Assembly (NCBI RefSeq): GCF_964340395.1 | Contig: NC_135564.1 | Location: 3,897,861-3,961,860 of the forward strand | Direction of reading: 5' to 3' | Origin: Glandiceps talaboti | Lineage: Eukaryota > Hemichordata > Enteropneusta > Spengelidae | Length of the DNA stretch: 64,000 bases | The notes under the pieces: generated by a model | Seen by the model: only the letters and a program-made list of their open reading frames with translations | Database searches by the model: none | What the model was told of the DNA's origin: nothing | In this document: in pieces, positions 24,122 to 35,629 of the stretch | Numbering within the stretch: position 1 is the stretch's first letter | Layout: every line of letters starts with the position of its first letter | Program-made: the position numbers and the translations under genes

Positions 24122-25024
24122 CTACAGCTTCGATGCTGGTGCCATCTGTGGAGTTTTCTTAAATGTGATGAAATGAATGAGATCGAGAGTTCTCAAGCCA
24201 GGATGTTTCTTCATGTTGTGATGCACAATTTTGTTGTCTTCAGTGGTTTCCGAAGTCATCATTTTGTAGCCATACTCATAGAGGTGACAGACCATTTCTT
24301 TGCCAATAATCTTAGCAAACTTTCTATTTCTATACTCTGGCTGAGTATAGCCAAAACCAGGACTGCCATGTTCATGTAACATTGACCATGACACTGGTTC
24401 ATCTTGGTTTGGCGCATATATGGCAAATGATGGAAATTCTTCAATCATTTTCCTCACAAGTGGAACAGTAGTTGGTGAACAGTAGGCAGTCTTAGATGCA
24501 ACAAGACTTGCATGCTCAGGTCTGAGTGGTGCAATTGTGTAACCCTTTGGAAGAGTGTATGCTTGCTGCTTATAACTTGCTAAAGTATCTTTGTCCAAAG
24601 TTCTCATATATGACCGATAGGTGAACTTTTGTTCAATCACAAATCCATGGTTGCTCATGTATTGGGTGATGGTTTTCAGGTATTTATCAGTCACTCCCAT
24701 GAGGAGTACAGTGTCTGGGGGAGAGAAACCATTCAGGCTACGCTCAGTAAGTCTGACTTTGTTTAACATGGATATCAGTTTCTCCTCATTGTCACTGTAC
24801 AGGTACCAACCACCGATATTACTATTTTTAGACCCCACATTAGGACCATGACAGAGTAGACTTGTGAAGTCCTGCAAACTGCTATCAACAAATACCTGTG
24901 TTTTGTCCCATTTCTTGTCTTTGATATGTCTCACAAGGTGGTAGTTATGTATAGACTCTGGTAGCCTATCTTCAAGTTGGTGTAACAGAGTTTCCAAGGC
25001 TTTTTGATCTTGAGAAATTTCCAT
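24122..25024 (-). CDS. GLYAT-like acyltransferase, copy 2
   Basis: A 300-residue intronless frame with an ATG start. N-terminal region about 1-150; GNAT region about 160-290, with EPVSW at 209-213 and YTQPEYRNRKFAKI from about 226. It keeps Glu in the PEYR motif like copy 1, while copies 3-7 have Gln. C-terminus TPQMAPASKL. A splice-acceptor-like TTTTAG lies 16 nt before the ATG, so the transcript may have an untranslated first exon. A perfect DR1 site is 116 bp upstream. With copy 3 it forms a block repeated as copies 4-5 at an offset of exactly 5304 bp. Confidence 0.85.
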   Translation of the reverse strand: MEISQDQKALETLLHQLEDRLPESIHNYHLVRHIKDKKWDKTQVFVDSSLQDFTSLLCHGPNVGSKNSNIGGWYLYSDNEEKLISMLNKVRLTERSLNGFSPPDTVLLMGVTDKYLKTITQYMSNHGFVIEQKFTYRSYMRTLDKDTLASYKQQAYTLPKGYTIAPLRPEHASLVASKTAYCSPTTVPLVRKMIEEFPSFAIYAPNQDEPVSWSMLHEHGSPGFGYTQPEYRNRKFAKIIGKEMVCHLYEYGYKMMTSETTEDNKIVHHNMKKHPGLRTLDLIHFITFKKTPQMAPASKL

Positions 25025-25139
25025 ACTTGATGACGGAATACTAACACAATAATGGTTGTCAAGAATAGCTTTAGAATAGCTTGACTTTTGGACTATGAAC
25101 TAATGTATGGCAGTAAATTACAGGTACGTCAGACAGATC

Positions 25140-25152
25140 TGACCTGTGACCT
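25140..25152 (-). promoter_or_regulatory. Perfect DR1 nuclear-receptor site, copy 2
   Basis: TGACCTGTGACCT on the plus strand, identical to the site at copy 1 and also about 116 bp upstream of the start codon. Confidence 0.55.
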
Positions 25153-25555
25153 GAGTTGTTTAGAAGGTAAGCAATATATGTCTCACTTCAGTAATAAGAA
25201 AGATGAAACGATTGTAAAGTTTGACCACTAGGAGCGCTGTTCAGAAGCTCTCATTTGACTAGAAATATGAGAGCCCGAATTTAATACCCAGACTCCTCTA
25301 TCAATAGTAGATGTTCACTGCTCTCCATGCTAGTTGTTGTAATATATACACTTTTAAAACAGTTAATGCTGCTATTGGGTAGCACACCTAGCTGTTTCAC
25401 TAGCCTACAATAAATAAATGACAGCGACATCTATACAACTATAAGAAGGAAAATTTTATTGTTTTTTAATTGACTTAACTACAGAAGACAGAGTACTAAT
25501 AAAAACAAAATCAGAATACAAATTGTTCAAAACAGTTTTGAGAAGTATCTTGTAT

Positions 25556-25823
25556 ATGAATGAAGGAATGAAATTTATTTCACCAGATAACAAAAAGGAG
25601 CTACATTTTCAAAGAACAAACTTGTGATACAAATATACAAAATTTAAACAAAAGAAATACACAATTGTTATCTGATGTAGACCATGGAAATAGTTCAGCA
25701 GAACTATAGTCTCCCTTGTCCATGGCCCACACATTTTTCTACATTTCAAATCAATAATGAGACACAAAAAACTTTCAGAAGAAAATTAAAACAAAGGTAC
25801 TGACAGCAGGCAGATGTGCATGT

Positions 25824-25881
<58 letters not shown>

Positions 25882-25890
25882 CTTGGAAAG
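25556..25890 (-). mobile_element. LINE-like 3' tail with (CA)n, in copy 2-6 spacers
   Basis: On the minus strand it reads through a (GT)n run and GGGCCATGGACAAGGG to GGTGAAATAAATTTCATTCC with an ATTC tail, like a non-LTR 3' UTR. Equivalent blocks lie at about 28568-28890, 30885-31185, 33853-34185 and 36855-37165. At the corresponding point of the copy 1-2 spacer (about 23605) it is absent and flanking sequence is continuous, so it is an insertion that was later multiplied with the array. Confidence 0.6.
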
Positions 25891-26412
25891 CATGATAGTA
25901 TATAATATATTTGATCAGATGATAAACTGCCTCTTCGCAAAATGTTTTATAGAATGATGTAAACCTGACTCACTTGGCTAAAAGATTGTATTCACATAAT
26001 TTCTGTATGTTAATTTTGAATGCTTTAAATTACCATGCTTGCTAATTAAGGCATGTTGTGTATGCAAGAATGGAAACATTGAGTACTATTGTTGGGTACC
26101 TGGCTGTCCCAGTTTTCAACTGAGTAAATTTAAATTTTCCTTCTTGATCTTTTGAAGAGTAGAAAAGTTTTGAAAAATGAACAAATCTAATAACTTTTAG
26201 ATATGACTGTTTCCAAATTGACTGATTGCATTAAAGGGGTACAAGCTGACTGATTGCATTAAAGGGACACAGGCTGTACTAGCTGTTCTTGGTTGTACTA
26301 TGTGCTACATATACATACGATAATTATAGTTGTCATTGAGAAGTTATATTTGCATATAAACACTATCCTCAGTATGTTTATAGAGTGCCAAAATTGAAAT
26401 AACCAATCTTCA

Positions 26413-27315
26413 CTACAGCTTTGATGCTGGTGCCATCTGTGGAGTTTTCTTAAATGTGATGAAATGAATGAGATCAAGGGTTGTCAAGCCAGGATGTTTC
26501 TTCATGTTGTGATGTACAATTTTGTTGTCATCAGTGATTTCCGAAGGCACCATTTTGTAGCCATACTCAGAGAGGCGATGGACCATTTCTTTGCCAATAA
26601 TCTTAGCAAACATTCTATTTCTATACTGTGGCTGAGTATAGTTAAAGCCAGGACTTCCATTTTCATGTAACATTGACCATGACACTGGTTCATCTTGGTT
26701 TGGCACATATATGGCAAATGATGGTAATTCTTCAATCATTTTCCTCAGTAGTGGAACAGCAGTTGGTGAACAGTAGGCAGTCTTAGATGCAACAAGACTT
26801 GCATGCTCAGGTCTGAGTGGTGCGATTGTGTAACCCTTTGGAAGTGTGTATGCTTGCTCCCTATAACTTGCTAAAGTATCTTTGTCCAAAGTTCTCATAT
26901 ACAACCGATAGGTGAAGTTTTGTTCAATCACAAATCCACGGTTGCTCATGTACTGGGTGATGGTTTTCAGGTATTTATCAGTCACACCCATGAGGAGTAC
27001 AGTGTCTTGGGGAGAGAAACCATCCAGGCTATGCTCAGTAAGTCTGATTTTGTTTAACATGGATATCAGTTTCTCCTCATCATCACTGTACAGGTACCAA
27101 CCACCTATATTACTATTTTTAGACATCACATGAGGACCATGACAGAGTAGAGTTGTGAACTCTTGCATACTACCATCAACAAATACCTGTGTTTTGTCCC
27201 ATTTCTTGTCTTTGATATGTCTCACAAGGTGGTAGTTAAATATAGTCTCTGGTAGCCTATCTTCAAGTTGGTGTAACAGAGTTTCCAAGGCTTTTTGATC
27301 TTGAGAAATTTCCAT
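26413..27315 (-). CDS. GLYAT-like acyltransferase, copy 3
   Basis: A 300-residue intronless frame, ATG start. Same domain order as copy 2. Distinctive residues: RLPETIFNYHL, MQEFTTLLCHGPHVMSKN, and YTQPQYRNRMFAKI in the acyl-CoA loop (Gln for Glu and Met for Lys compared with copies 1-2). Upstream sequence is of the second type: a DR3 site 179 bp before the ATG, then a TGTA microsatellite and an X-box pair. It is almost the same protein as copy 5. Confidence 0.85.
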   Translation of the reverse strand: MEISQDQKALETLLHQLEDRLPETIFNYHLVRHIKDKKWDKTQVFVDGSMQEFTTLLCHGPHVMSKNSNIGGWYLYSDDEEKLISMLNKIRLTEHSLDGFSPQDTVLLMGVTDKYLKTITQYMSNRGFVIEQNFTYRLYMRTLDKDTLASYREQAYTLPKGYTIAPLRPEHASLVASKTAYCSPTAVPLLRKMIEELPSFAIYVPNQDEPVSWSMLHENGSPGFNYTQPQYRNRMFAKIIGKEMVHRLSEYGYKMVPSEITDDNKIVHHNMKKHPGLTTLDLIHFITFKKTPQMAPASKL

Positions 27316-27493
27316 ACTTGATGACGAAATACTAAAAACACAGTATGTTCTGTCAATGGTGGTCGACTAGTCTGAGTAGACAAAGCCTACAGACAGTGTG
27401 AATGGGGTCATTGAGAGTGATATTAACTTGAGCTGTCACACGTGAGCAATACAAATGTTTAGTGTGTATATGCATTCTATCTCTGATCTAAGA

Positions 27494-27508
27494 TGACCTC
27501 AGTGACCT
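27494..27508 (-). promoter_or_regulatory. Perfect DR3 nuclear-receptor site, copy 3
   Basis: TGACCTCAGTGACCT on the plus strand is AGGTCA-CTG-AGGTCA on the gene strand. This is the spacing recognised by RXR heterodimers of the VDR/PXR group. It is 179 bp upstream of the start codon. Confidence 0.55.
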
Positions 27509-27639
27509 TTGGCTTTTCCAATTGCTATGGTAATTACTAGTGGCTTGATATATTGAATAAGTTGATTGGTGAGTCGCATGGTACCATGTGCATGGGTATG
27601 TATGTAGTATATGTGTCTGCAGTGTGTGTGTGTTTACAC

Positions 27640-27686
27640 TAGTGTATTTGTGTGTATGTATGTATGTTTGTATGTATGTATGTATG

Positions 27687-27727
<41 letters not shown>

Positions 27728-27870
27728 TGTATGTATGTAATGTATGTATGTGTGTGTGTTTGTTTGTTTGTGTGTGTGTGTGCGTGTGTGTGTGCATGCA
27801 TGTGTGCGGTGTGCATGTATGTCTATGTATGTATATATGTGTATATGCATATGACTATGTATATATATGT
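27640..27870. repeat. (TGTA)n/(TG)n microsatellite in copy 3 spacer
   Basis: Runs of GTAT, GTTT and GTGT. Homologous runs are at about 32960-33140, 35960-36130 and 41890-42080. Long Tyr/Val/Cys or His/Thr frames here are artefacts. Confidence 0.95.
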
Positions 27871-28002
27871 TTGTATCTGAACATATTCTTGTACAAGTTT
27901 TAAAAATGCCTAAACCAAATAAGTCTGTAATGTGATTGGCCTTTTATACTTTTGTTGTCAAATTTAGAATTGTGAAAATCAAAAGGCCAAAAGAGAATTG
28001 CC

Positions 28003-28139
28003 ATTGCCATGGTAACCAAAAAGTGAAAAATAGGAAATCCATTGTTTTTGCTATATTGTTATTGTTGCATGTACATTCATGTAGTGCAAGGTTTTTTAAA
28101 GGTATAATTCCAATTGGGTATAGTGGTTACCATGGCAAC
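28003..28139. promoter_or_regulatory. X-box (RFX) palindrome pair upstream of copy 3
   Basis: ATTGCCATGGTAAC at 28003-28016 and GTTACCATGGCAAC at 28126-28139. The second is a perfect match to the RFX X-box (GTNRCC, 0-3 N, RGYAAC); the first has one mismatch. The region between can be read as a 68-codon frame that is identical in three spacers, but it begins with TTG and is better explained as conserved non-coding repeat. Confidence 0.4.
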
Positions 28140-28836
28140 TAAATTAAGTAAAGTACACAAAAGTGAGCTAAATGACAGTTGAAAGCAATATAGGTCACAC
28201 TTCAGTAATGAGAAAGTTGAAAGACTGTAAAGTTTGACCAGTAGGAGCGCTGTTCAGAAGCTCTCATTTGACCAGAAATATGAGAGCCCGAATTTAATAC
28301 CCAGACTCCTATATCAATAGTAGATGTTCACTGCTCTCCATGCTAGTTGTTGTAATATATACACTATTAAAACAGTTAATGCTGCTATTGGGTAGCACAC
28401 CTAGCTGTTTCACTAGCCTACAATAAATAAATGACAGCGACATCTATACAACTATAAGAAGGAACATTTTATTGTTTTTTAATTTACTTAACTACAGAAG
28501 ATAGAGTACTAATAAAAACAAAATCAGAATACAAATTGTTCAAAACAGTTTTGAGAAGTATCTTGTATATGAATGAAGGAATGAAATTTATTTCACCAGA
28601 TAACAAAAAGGAGCTACACTTTCAAAGAACAAACTTGTGATACAAATATACAAAATTTAAACAAAAGAAATACACAATTGTTATCTGATGTAGACCATGG
28701 AAATAGTTCAGCAGAACTATAGTCTCCCTTGTCCATGGCCCACACATTTTTCTACATTTCAAATCAATAATGAGACACAAAAAACTTTCAGAAGAAAATT
28801 AAAACAAAGGTACTGACAGCAGGCAGATGTGCATGT

Positions 28837-28888
<52 letters not shown>

Positions 28889-29425
28889 CTTGGAAAGCAT
28901 GATAGTATATAGTATAATTGATCAGATGATAAACTGCCTTTTCGCAAAATGTTTTATAGAATGATGTAAACCTGACTCACTTGGCTAAAAGATATTTGTA
29001 TTCACATAATTTTTGTATGTTATTTTTGAATGCTTTAAATTACCATGCTTACTAATTAAGGCATGTTGTGTATGCAAGAATGAAAAAATTGAGTACTATT
29101 GTTGGGTACCTGGCTGTCCCAGTTTTCAACTGAGAGTTAAATTTAAATTTTCCTTCTTGATCTTTTGAAGTGTAGAAAAGGTTTGAAAAATGAACAAATC
29201 TAATAACTTTTATATATGACTGTTTTTAAATGGACTGATTGCATTAAAGGGGTACAAGCTGACTGATTGCATTAAAGGGACACAGGCTGTACTAGCTGTT
29301 CTTGGTTGTACTATGTGCTACATATACATACGATAATTATAGTTGTCATTGAGAAGTTATATTTGCATATAAACACTATCCTCAGTATGTTTATAGAGTG
29401 TCAAAGTTGAAATAACCAATCTTCC

Positions 29426-30328
29426 CTACAGCTTTGATGGTGGTGCCATCTGTGGAGTTTTCTTAAATGTGATGAAATGAATGAGATCAAGTGTTGTCAA
29501 GCCAGGATGTTTCTTCATGTTGTGATGTACAATTTTGTTGTCATCAGTGGTTTCCGAAGGCACCATTTTGTAGCCATACTCAGAGAGGAGATGGACCATT
29601 TCTTTGCCAATAATCTTAGCAAACATTCTATTTCTATACTGTGGCTGAGTGTAGTTAAAGCCAGGACTTCCATTTTCATGTAACATTGACCATGACACTG
29701 GTTCATCTTGGTTTGGCGCATATATGGCAAATGATGGAAATTCTTCAATCATTTTCCTCAGTATTGGAACAGCAGTTGGTGAACAATAGTTGGTCTTCGA
29801 TGCAACAAGACTTGCATGCTCAGGTCTGAGTGGTGCGATTGTGTAACCCTTTGGAAGTGTGTATGCTTGCTGCTTATAACTTGCTAAAGTATCTTTGTCC
29901 AAAGTTCTCATATACAACCGATAGGTGAAATTTCGTTCAATCACAAATCCATGGTTACTCATGTACTGGGTGATGGTTTTCAGGTATTTATCAGTCACAC
30001 CCAAGAGGAGTACAGTGTCTGGGGGAGAGAAACCATCCAGGCTATGCTCAGTAAGTATGACTTTGTTTAACATGGATATCAGTTTCTCCTCATCGTCACT
30101 GTACAGGTACCAACCACCGATGTTACTATTGTTGGACCTCACAGCAGGACCATGACAGAGTAGAGTTCTGAACTCCTGCATACTGCCATCAACAAATACC
30201 TGTGTTTTGTCCCATTTCTTGTCTTTGATATGTCTGACAAGGTGGTAGTTATATATAGACTCTGGTAGCCTATCTTCAAGTTGATGTAAGAGAATTTCCA
30301 AGGCTTTTTGATCTTGAGAAATTTCCAT
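29426..30328 (-). CDS. GLYAT-like acyltransferase, copy 4
   Basis: A 300-residue intronless frame from the ATG of MEISQDQKALEI; an upstream extension starts only from TTG and is not used. GNAT region as in the other copies, with YTQPQYRNRMFAKI. Distinct residues include HGPAVRSNN and VPILRKM. The promoter is of the DR1 type (102 bp upstream), followed by a degenerate second copy of the site at about 30468. It lies exactly 5304 bp from copy 2. Confidence 0.85.
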   Translation of the reverse strand: MEISQDQKALEILLHQLEDRLPESIYNYHLVRHIKDKKWDKTQVFVDGSMQEFRTLLCHGPAVRSNNSNIGGWYLYSDDEEKLISMLNKVILTEHSLDGFSPPDTVLLLGVTDKYLKTITQYMSNHGFVIERNFTYRLYMRTLDKDTLASYKQQAYTLPKGYTIAPLRPEHASLVASKTNYCSPTAVPILRKMIEEFPSFAIYAPNQDEPVSWSMLHENGSPGFNYTQPQYRNRMFAKIIGKEMVHLLSEYGYKMVPSETTDDNKIVHHNMKKHPGLTTLDLIHFITFKKTPQMAPPSKL

Positions 30329-30429
30329 ACTTGATGACAAAATACTAAAACACAATAATGGTTGTCAATAATAGCTTTAGAATAGCTACTATGAACTATT
30401 GTATGGCAGTAGTGTACGTCAGACAGATT

Positions 30430-30442
30430 TGACCTGTGACCT
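30430..30442 (-). promoter_or_regulatory. Perfect DR1 nuclear-receptor site, copy 4
   Basis: TGACCTGTGACCT, as in copies 1 and 2. A local duplication adds a degenerate version (TTTGACCTATGTCTGAG) about 38 bp further upstream. Confidence 0.55.
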
Positions 30443-31716
30443 AGCTCAGCTGGTACGTCAGACAGATTTGACCTATGTCTGAGCTGAGCTGTTTATCAGG
30501 TAAGCAATATAGGTCACACTTCAGTAATGAGAAAGTTGAAAGACTGTAAAGTTTGACCACTAGGAGCACTGCTCAGAAGCTCTCATTTGACTAGAAATAT
30601 GAGAGCCCGAATTTAATACCCAGACTCCTCTATCAATAATCATGTTCACTGCTCTCCATGCTAGTTGTTGTAGTATATACACTATTAAAACAGTTAATGC
30701 TGCTATTGGGTAGCACACCTAGCTGTTTCACTAGCCTACAATAAATAAATGACAGCGACATCTATACAACTATAAGAAGGAAAATTTTATTGTTTTTTAA
30801 TTTACTTAACTACAGAAGACAGAGTACTAATAAAAATAAAATCAGAATACAAATTGTTCAAAACAGTTTTGAGAAGTATCTTGTATATGAATGAAGGAAT
30901 GAAATTTATTTCACCAGATAACAAAAATGAACTACACTTTCAAAGAACAAACTTGTGATACAAATATACAAAATTTAAACAAAAAAAATACACAATTGTT
31001 ATCTGATGTAGACCATGGAAATAGTTCAGCAGAACTATAGTCTCCCTTGTCCATGGCCCACACATTTTTCTACATTTCAAATCAATAATGAGACACAAAA
31101 ATTTTTCTGAAGAATATTAAAACAAAAGTACTGACAGCAGGCAGATGTGCATACACACACATACACATACACACACACACATCTTGGTAAGCATGATAGT
31201 ATATAGTATATTTGATCAGATGATAAACTGCTTCTTCGCAAAATGTTTTATAGAATGATGTAAACCTGACTCACCTGGCTAAAAGATTGTATTCACATAA
31301 TTTCTGTATGTTATTTTTGAATGCTTTAAATTACCATGCTTACTAATTAAGGCATGTTGTGTATGCAAGAATGAAAAAATTGAGTACTATTGTTGGGTAC
31401 CTGGCTGTCCCAGTTTTCAACTGAGAGTTAAATTTAAATTTTCCTTCTTGATCTTTTGAAGAGTAGAAAAGTTTTGAAAAATGAACAAATCTAATAACTT
31501 TTAGATATCACTGTTTCCAAATGGACTGATTGCATTAAAGGGGTACACGCTGACTGATTGCATTAAAGGGACACAGGCTGTACTAGCTGTTCTTGGTTGT
31601 ACTATGTGCTACATATACATACGATAATTATAGTTGTCATTGAGAAGTTATATTTGCATATAAACACTATCCTCAGTATGTTTATAGAGTGTCAAAATTG
31701 AAATAACCAATCTTCC

Positions 31717-32625
31717 CTACAGCTTTGATGCTGGTGCCGGCATCTGTGGAGTTTTCTTAAATGTGATGAAATGAATGAGATCAAGGGTTGTCAAGCCAGG
31801 ATGTTTCTTCATGTTGTGATGTACAATTTTGTTGTCATCAGTGATTTCCGAAGGCACCATTTTGTAGCCATACTCAGAGAGGTGATGGACCATTTCTTTG
31901 CCAATAATCTTAGCAAACATTCTATTTCTATACTGTGGCTGAGTATAGTTAAAGCCAGGACTTCCATTTTCATGTAACATTGACCATGACATTGGTTCAT
32001 CTTGGTTTGGTGCATATATGGCAAATGATGGAAATTCTTCAATCATTTTCCTCACAAGTGGAACAGCAGTTGGTGAACAGTAGGCAGTCTTAGATGCAAC
32101 AAGACTTGCATGCTCAGGTCTGAGTGGTGCGATTGTGTAACCCTTTGGAAGTGTGTATGCTTGCTGCTTATAACTTGCTAAAGTATCTTTGTCCAAAGTT
32201 CTCATATACAACCGATAGGTGAACTTTTGTTCAATCACAAATCCATGGTTGCTCATGTATTGGGTGATGGTTTTCAGGTATTTATCAGTCACACCCAAGA
32301 GGAGTACAGTGTCTTGGGGAGAGAAACCATCCAGACTTATACGCTCAGTAAGTCTGATTTTGTTTAACATGGATATCAGTTTCTCCTCATCGTCACTGTA
32401 CAGGTACCAACCACCTATATTACTATTTTTAGACATCACATGAGGACCATGACAGAGTAGAGTTGTGAACTCTTGCATACTACCATCAACAAATACCTGT
32501 GTTTTGTCCCATTTCTTGTCTTTGATATGTCTCACAAGGTGGTAGTTAAATATAGTCTCTGGTAGCCTATCTTCAAGTTGGTGTAACAGAGTTTCCAAGG
32601 CTTTTTGATCTTGAGAAATTTCCAT
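31717..32625 (-). CDS. GLYAT-like acyltransferase, copy 5
   Basis: A 302-residue intronless frame, ATG start. Nearly the same protein as copy 3, with one extra residue in ERISLDGF and one in QMPAPASKL. The acyl-CoA loop is YTQPQYRNRMFAKI. The promoter is of the DR3 type with the X-box pair. The stop codon lies exactly 5304 bp from that of copy 3. Confidence 0.85.
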   Translation of the reverse strand: MEISQDQKALETLLHQLEDRLPETIFNYHLVRHIKDKKWDKTQVFVDGSMQEFTTLLCHGPHVMSKNSNIGGWYLYSDDEEKLISMLNKIRLTERISLDGFSPQDTVLLLGVTDKYLKTITQYMSNHGFVIEQKFTYRLYMRTLDKDTLASYKQQAYTLPKGYTIAPLRPEHASLVASKTAYCSPTAVPLVRKMIEEFPSFAIYAPNQDEPMSWSMLHENGSPGFNYTQPQYRNRMFAKIIGKEMVHHLSEYGYKMVPSEITDDNKIVHHNMKKHPGLTTLDLIHFITFKKTPQMPAPASKL

Positions 32626-32803
32626 ACTTGATGACGAAATACTAAAAACACAGTATGTTCTGTCAATGGTGGTCGACTAGTCTGAGTAGACAAAGCCTAC
32701 AGACAGTGTGAATGGGGTCATTGAGAGTGATATTAACTTGAGCTGTCACACGTGAACAATACAGATGTTTAGTGTGTATATGCATTCTATCTCTGATCTA
32801 AGA

Positions 32804-32818
32804 TGACCTCAGTGACCT
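32804..32818 (-). promoter_or_regulatory. Perfect DR3 nuclear-receptor site, copy 5
   Basis: TGACCTCAGTGACCT, 179 bp upstream of the start codon, the same distance as at copy 3. Confidence 0.55.
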
Positions 32819-32988
32819 TTGGCTTTTCCAATTGCTATGGTAATTACTAGTGGCTTGATATATTGAATAAGTTGATTGGTGAGTCGCATGGTACCATGTG
32901 CATGGGTATGTATGTAGTATATGTGTCTGCAGTGTGTGTGTGTTTACACTAGTGTATTTGTGTGTATGTATGTATATATGTTTGTATG

Positions 32989-33019
<31 letters not shown>

Positions 33020-33286
33020 TGTATGTATGTAATGTATGTGTGTGTGTGTGTTTGTTTGTTTGTGTGTGTGTGTGCGTGTGTGTGTGCATGCATGTGTGCG
33101 GTGTGCATGTATGTCTATGTATGTGTATATGCATATGACTATGTATATATATGTTTGTATCTGAACATATTCTTGTACAAGTTTTAAAAATGCCTAAACC
33201 AAATAAGTCTGTAATGTGATTGGCCTTTTATACTTTTGTTGTCAAATTTAGAATTGTGAAAATCAAAAGGCCAAAAGAGAATTGCC

Positions 33287-33423
33287 ATTGCCATGGTAAC
33301 CAAAAAGTGAAAAATAGGAAATCCATTGTTTTTGCTATATTGTTATTGTTGCATGTACATTCATGTAGTGCAAGGTTTTTTAAAGGTATAATTCCAATTG
33401 GGTATAGTGGTTACCATGGCAAC
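33287..33423. promoter_or_regulatory. X-box (RFX) palindrome pair upstream of copy 5
   Basis: ATTGCCATGGTAAC at 33287-33300 and GTTACCATGGCAAC at 33410-33423, same spacing as at copy 3. Confidence 0.4.
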
Positions 33424-34720
33424 TAAATTAAGTAAAGTACACAAAAGTGAGCTAAATGACAGTTGAAAGCAATATAGGTCACACTTCAGTAATGAGAAAG
33501 TTGAAAGACTGTAAAGTTTGACCAGTAGGAGCGCTGTTCAGAAGCTCTCATTTGACCAGAAATATGAGAGCCCGAATTTAATACCCAGACTCCTATATCA
33601 ATAGTAGATGTTCACTGCTCTCCATGCTAGTTGTTGTAATATATACACTTTTAAAACAGTTAATGCTGCTATTGGGTAGCACACCTAGCTGTTTCACTAG
33701 CCTACAATAAATAAATGACAGCGACATCTATACAACTATAAGAAGGAACATTTTATTGTTTTTTAATTTACTTAACTACAGAAGATAGAGTACTAATAAA
33801 AACAAAATCAGAATACAAATTGTTCAAAACAGTTTTGAGAAGTATCTTGTATATGAATGAAGGAATGAAATTTATTTCACCAGATAACAAAAAGGAGCTA
33901 CACTTTCAAAGAACAAACTTGTGATACAAATATACAAAATTTAAACAAAAGAAATACACAATTGTTATCTGATGTAGACCATGGAAATAGTTCAGCAGAA
34001 CTATAGTCTCCCTTGTCCATGGCCCACACATTTTTCTACATTTCAAATCAATAATGAGACACAAAAATTATTCTGAAGAAAATTAAAACAAAAGCACTGA
34101 CAGCAGGCAGATGTTCATGTACATGTACACACACACACACACACACACACACCCAAACACCCAGACACCCAGACACACACACATATCTTGGAAAGCATGA
34201 TAGTATATAGTATAATTGATCAGATGATAAACTGCCTTTTCGCAAAATGTTTTATAGAATGATGTAAACCTGACTCACTTGGCTAAAAGATTGTATTCAC
34301 ATAATTTCTGTATGTTATTTTTGAATGCTTTAAATTACCATGCTTGCTAATTAAGGCATGTTGTGTATGCAAGAATGAAAAAATTGAGTACTATTGTTGG
34401 GTACCTGGCTGTCCCAGTCTTCAACTGAGAGTTAAATTTTAATTTTCCTTCTTGATCTTTTGAAGAGTAGAAAAGTTTTGAAAAATGAACAAATCTAATA
34501 ACTTTTATATATGACTGTTTCCAAATGGACTGATTGCATTAAAGGGGTACACGCTGACTGATTGCATTAAAGGGACACAGGCTGTACTAGCTGTTCTTGG
34601 TTGTACTATGTGCTACATATACATACGATAATTATAGTTGTCATTGAGAAGTTATATTTGCATCTAAACACTATCCTCAGTATGTTTATAGAGTGTCAAA
34701 ATTGAAATAACCCATCTTCC

Positions 34721-35629
34721 CTACAGCTTTGATGCTGGTGCCGGCATCTGTGGAGTTTTCTTAAATGTGATGAAATGAATGAGATCAAGGGTTGTCAAGC
34801 CAGGATGTTTCTTCATGTTGTGATGTACAATTTTGTTGTCATCAGTGGTTTCCGAAGGCACCATTTTGTAGCCATACTCAGAGAGGCAATGGACCATTTC
34901 TTTGCCAATAATCTTAGCAAACTTTCTATTTCTATACTGTGGCTGAGTATACCCAAAGCCAGGACTTCCATTTTCATGTAACATTGACCATGACACTGGT
35001 TCATCTTGGTTTGGTGCGTATATGGCAAATGATGGAAATTCTTCAATCATTTTCTTCACAAGTGGAACAGCAGTTGGTGAACAGTAGGCAGTCTTAGATG
35101 CAACAAGACTTGCATGCTCAGGTCTAAGTGGTGCGATTGTGTAACCCTTTGGAAGAGTGTATGCTTGCTGCTTATAACTTGCTAAAGTATCTTTGTCCAA
35201 AGTTGTCATATACAACCGATAGGTGAACTTTTGTTCAATCACAAATCCATGGTTGCTCATCATGTACTGGGTGATGGTTTTCAGGTATTTATCAGTCACA
35301 CCCAAGAGGAGTACAGTGTCTTGGGGACAGAAACCATCCAGACTATGCTCAGTAAGTCTGATTTTGTTTAACATGGATATCAGTTTCTCCTCATCGTCAC
35401 TGTACAGGTACCAACCACCGATGTTACTATTTTTAGACATCACATGAGGACCATGACAGAGTAGAGTTGTGAAGTCCTGCATACTACCATCAACAAATAC
35501 CTGTGTTTTGTCCCATTTCTTGTCTTTGATATGTCTCACAAGGTGGTAGTTAAATATAGTCTCTGGTAGCCTATCTTCAAGTTGGTGTAACAGAGTTTCT
35601 AAGGCTTTTTGATCTTGAGAAATTTCCAT
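34721..35629 (-). CDS. GLYAT-like acyltransferase, copy 6
   Basis: A 302-residue intronless frame, ATG start. It has one extra residue in YMMSNHGF and PAPASKL at the end. The loop reads YTQPQYRNRKFAKI, so it has Gln like copies 3-5 but Lys like copies 1-2. Val-Lys-Lys replaces Val-Arg-Lys near residue 190. The promoter is of the DR3 type, with a third half-site that adds a DR4. Confidence 0.85.
   Translation of the reverse strand: MEISQDQKALETLLHQLEDRLPETIFNYHLVRHIKDKKWDKTQVFVDGSMQDFTTLLCHGPHVMSKNSNIGGWYLYSDDEEKLISMLNKIRLTEHSLDGFCPQDTVLLLGVTDKYLKTITQYMMSNHGFVIEQKFTYRLYMTTLDKDTLASYKQQAYTLPKGYTIAPLRPEHASLVASKTAYCSPTAVPLVKKMIEEFPSFAIYAPNQDEPVSWSMLHENGSPGFGYTQPQYRNRKFAKIIGKEMVHCLSEYGYKMVPSETTDDNKIVHHNMKKHPGLTTLDLIHFITFKKTPQMPAPASKL

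Noticed and set aside
27936-28142. A conserved 68-codon frame identical in three spacers (also 33220 and 36221)
   Set aside because: It starts with TTG, has no recognisable domain, and its identity follows from recent duplication of the whole spacer; a fourth copy near 42.14 kb has lost the frame.
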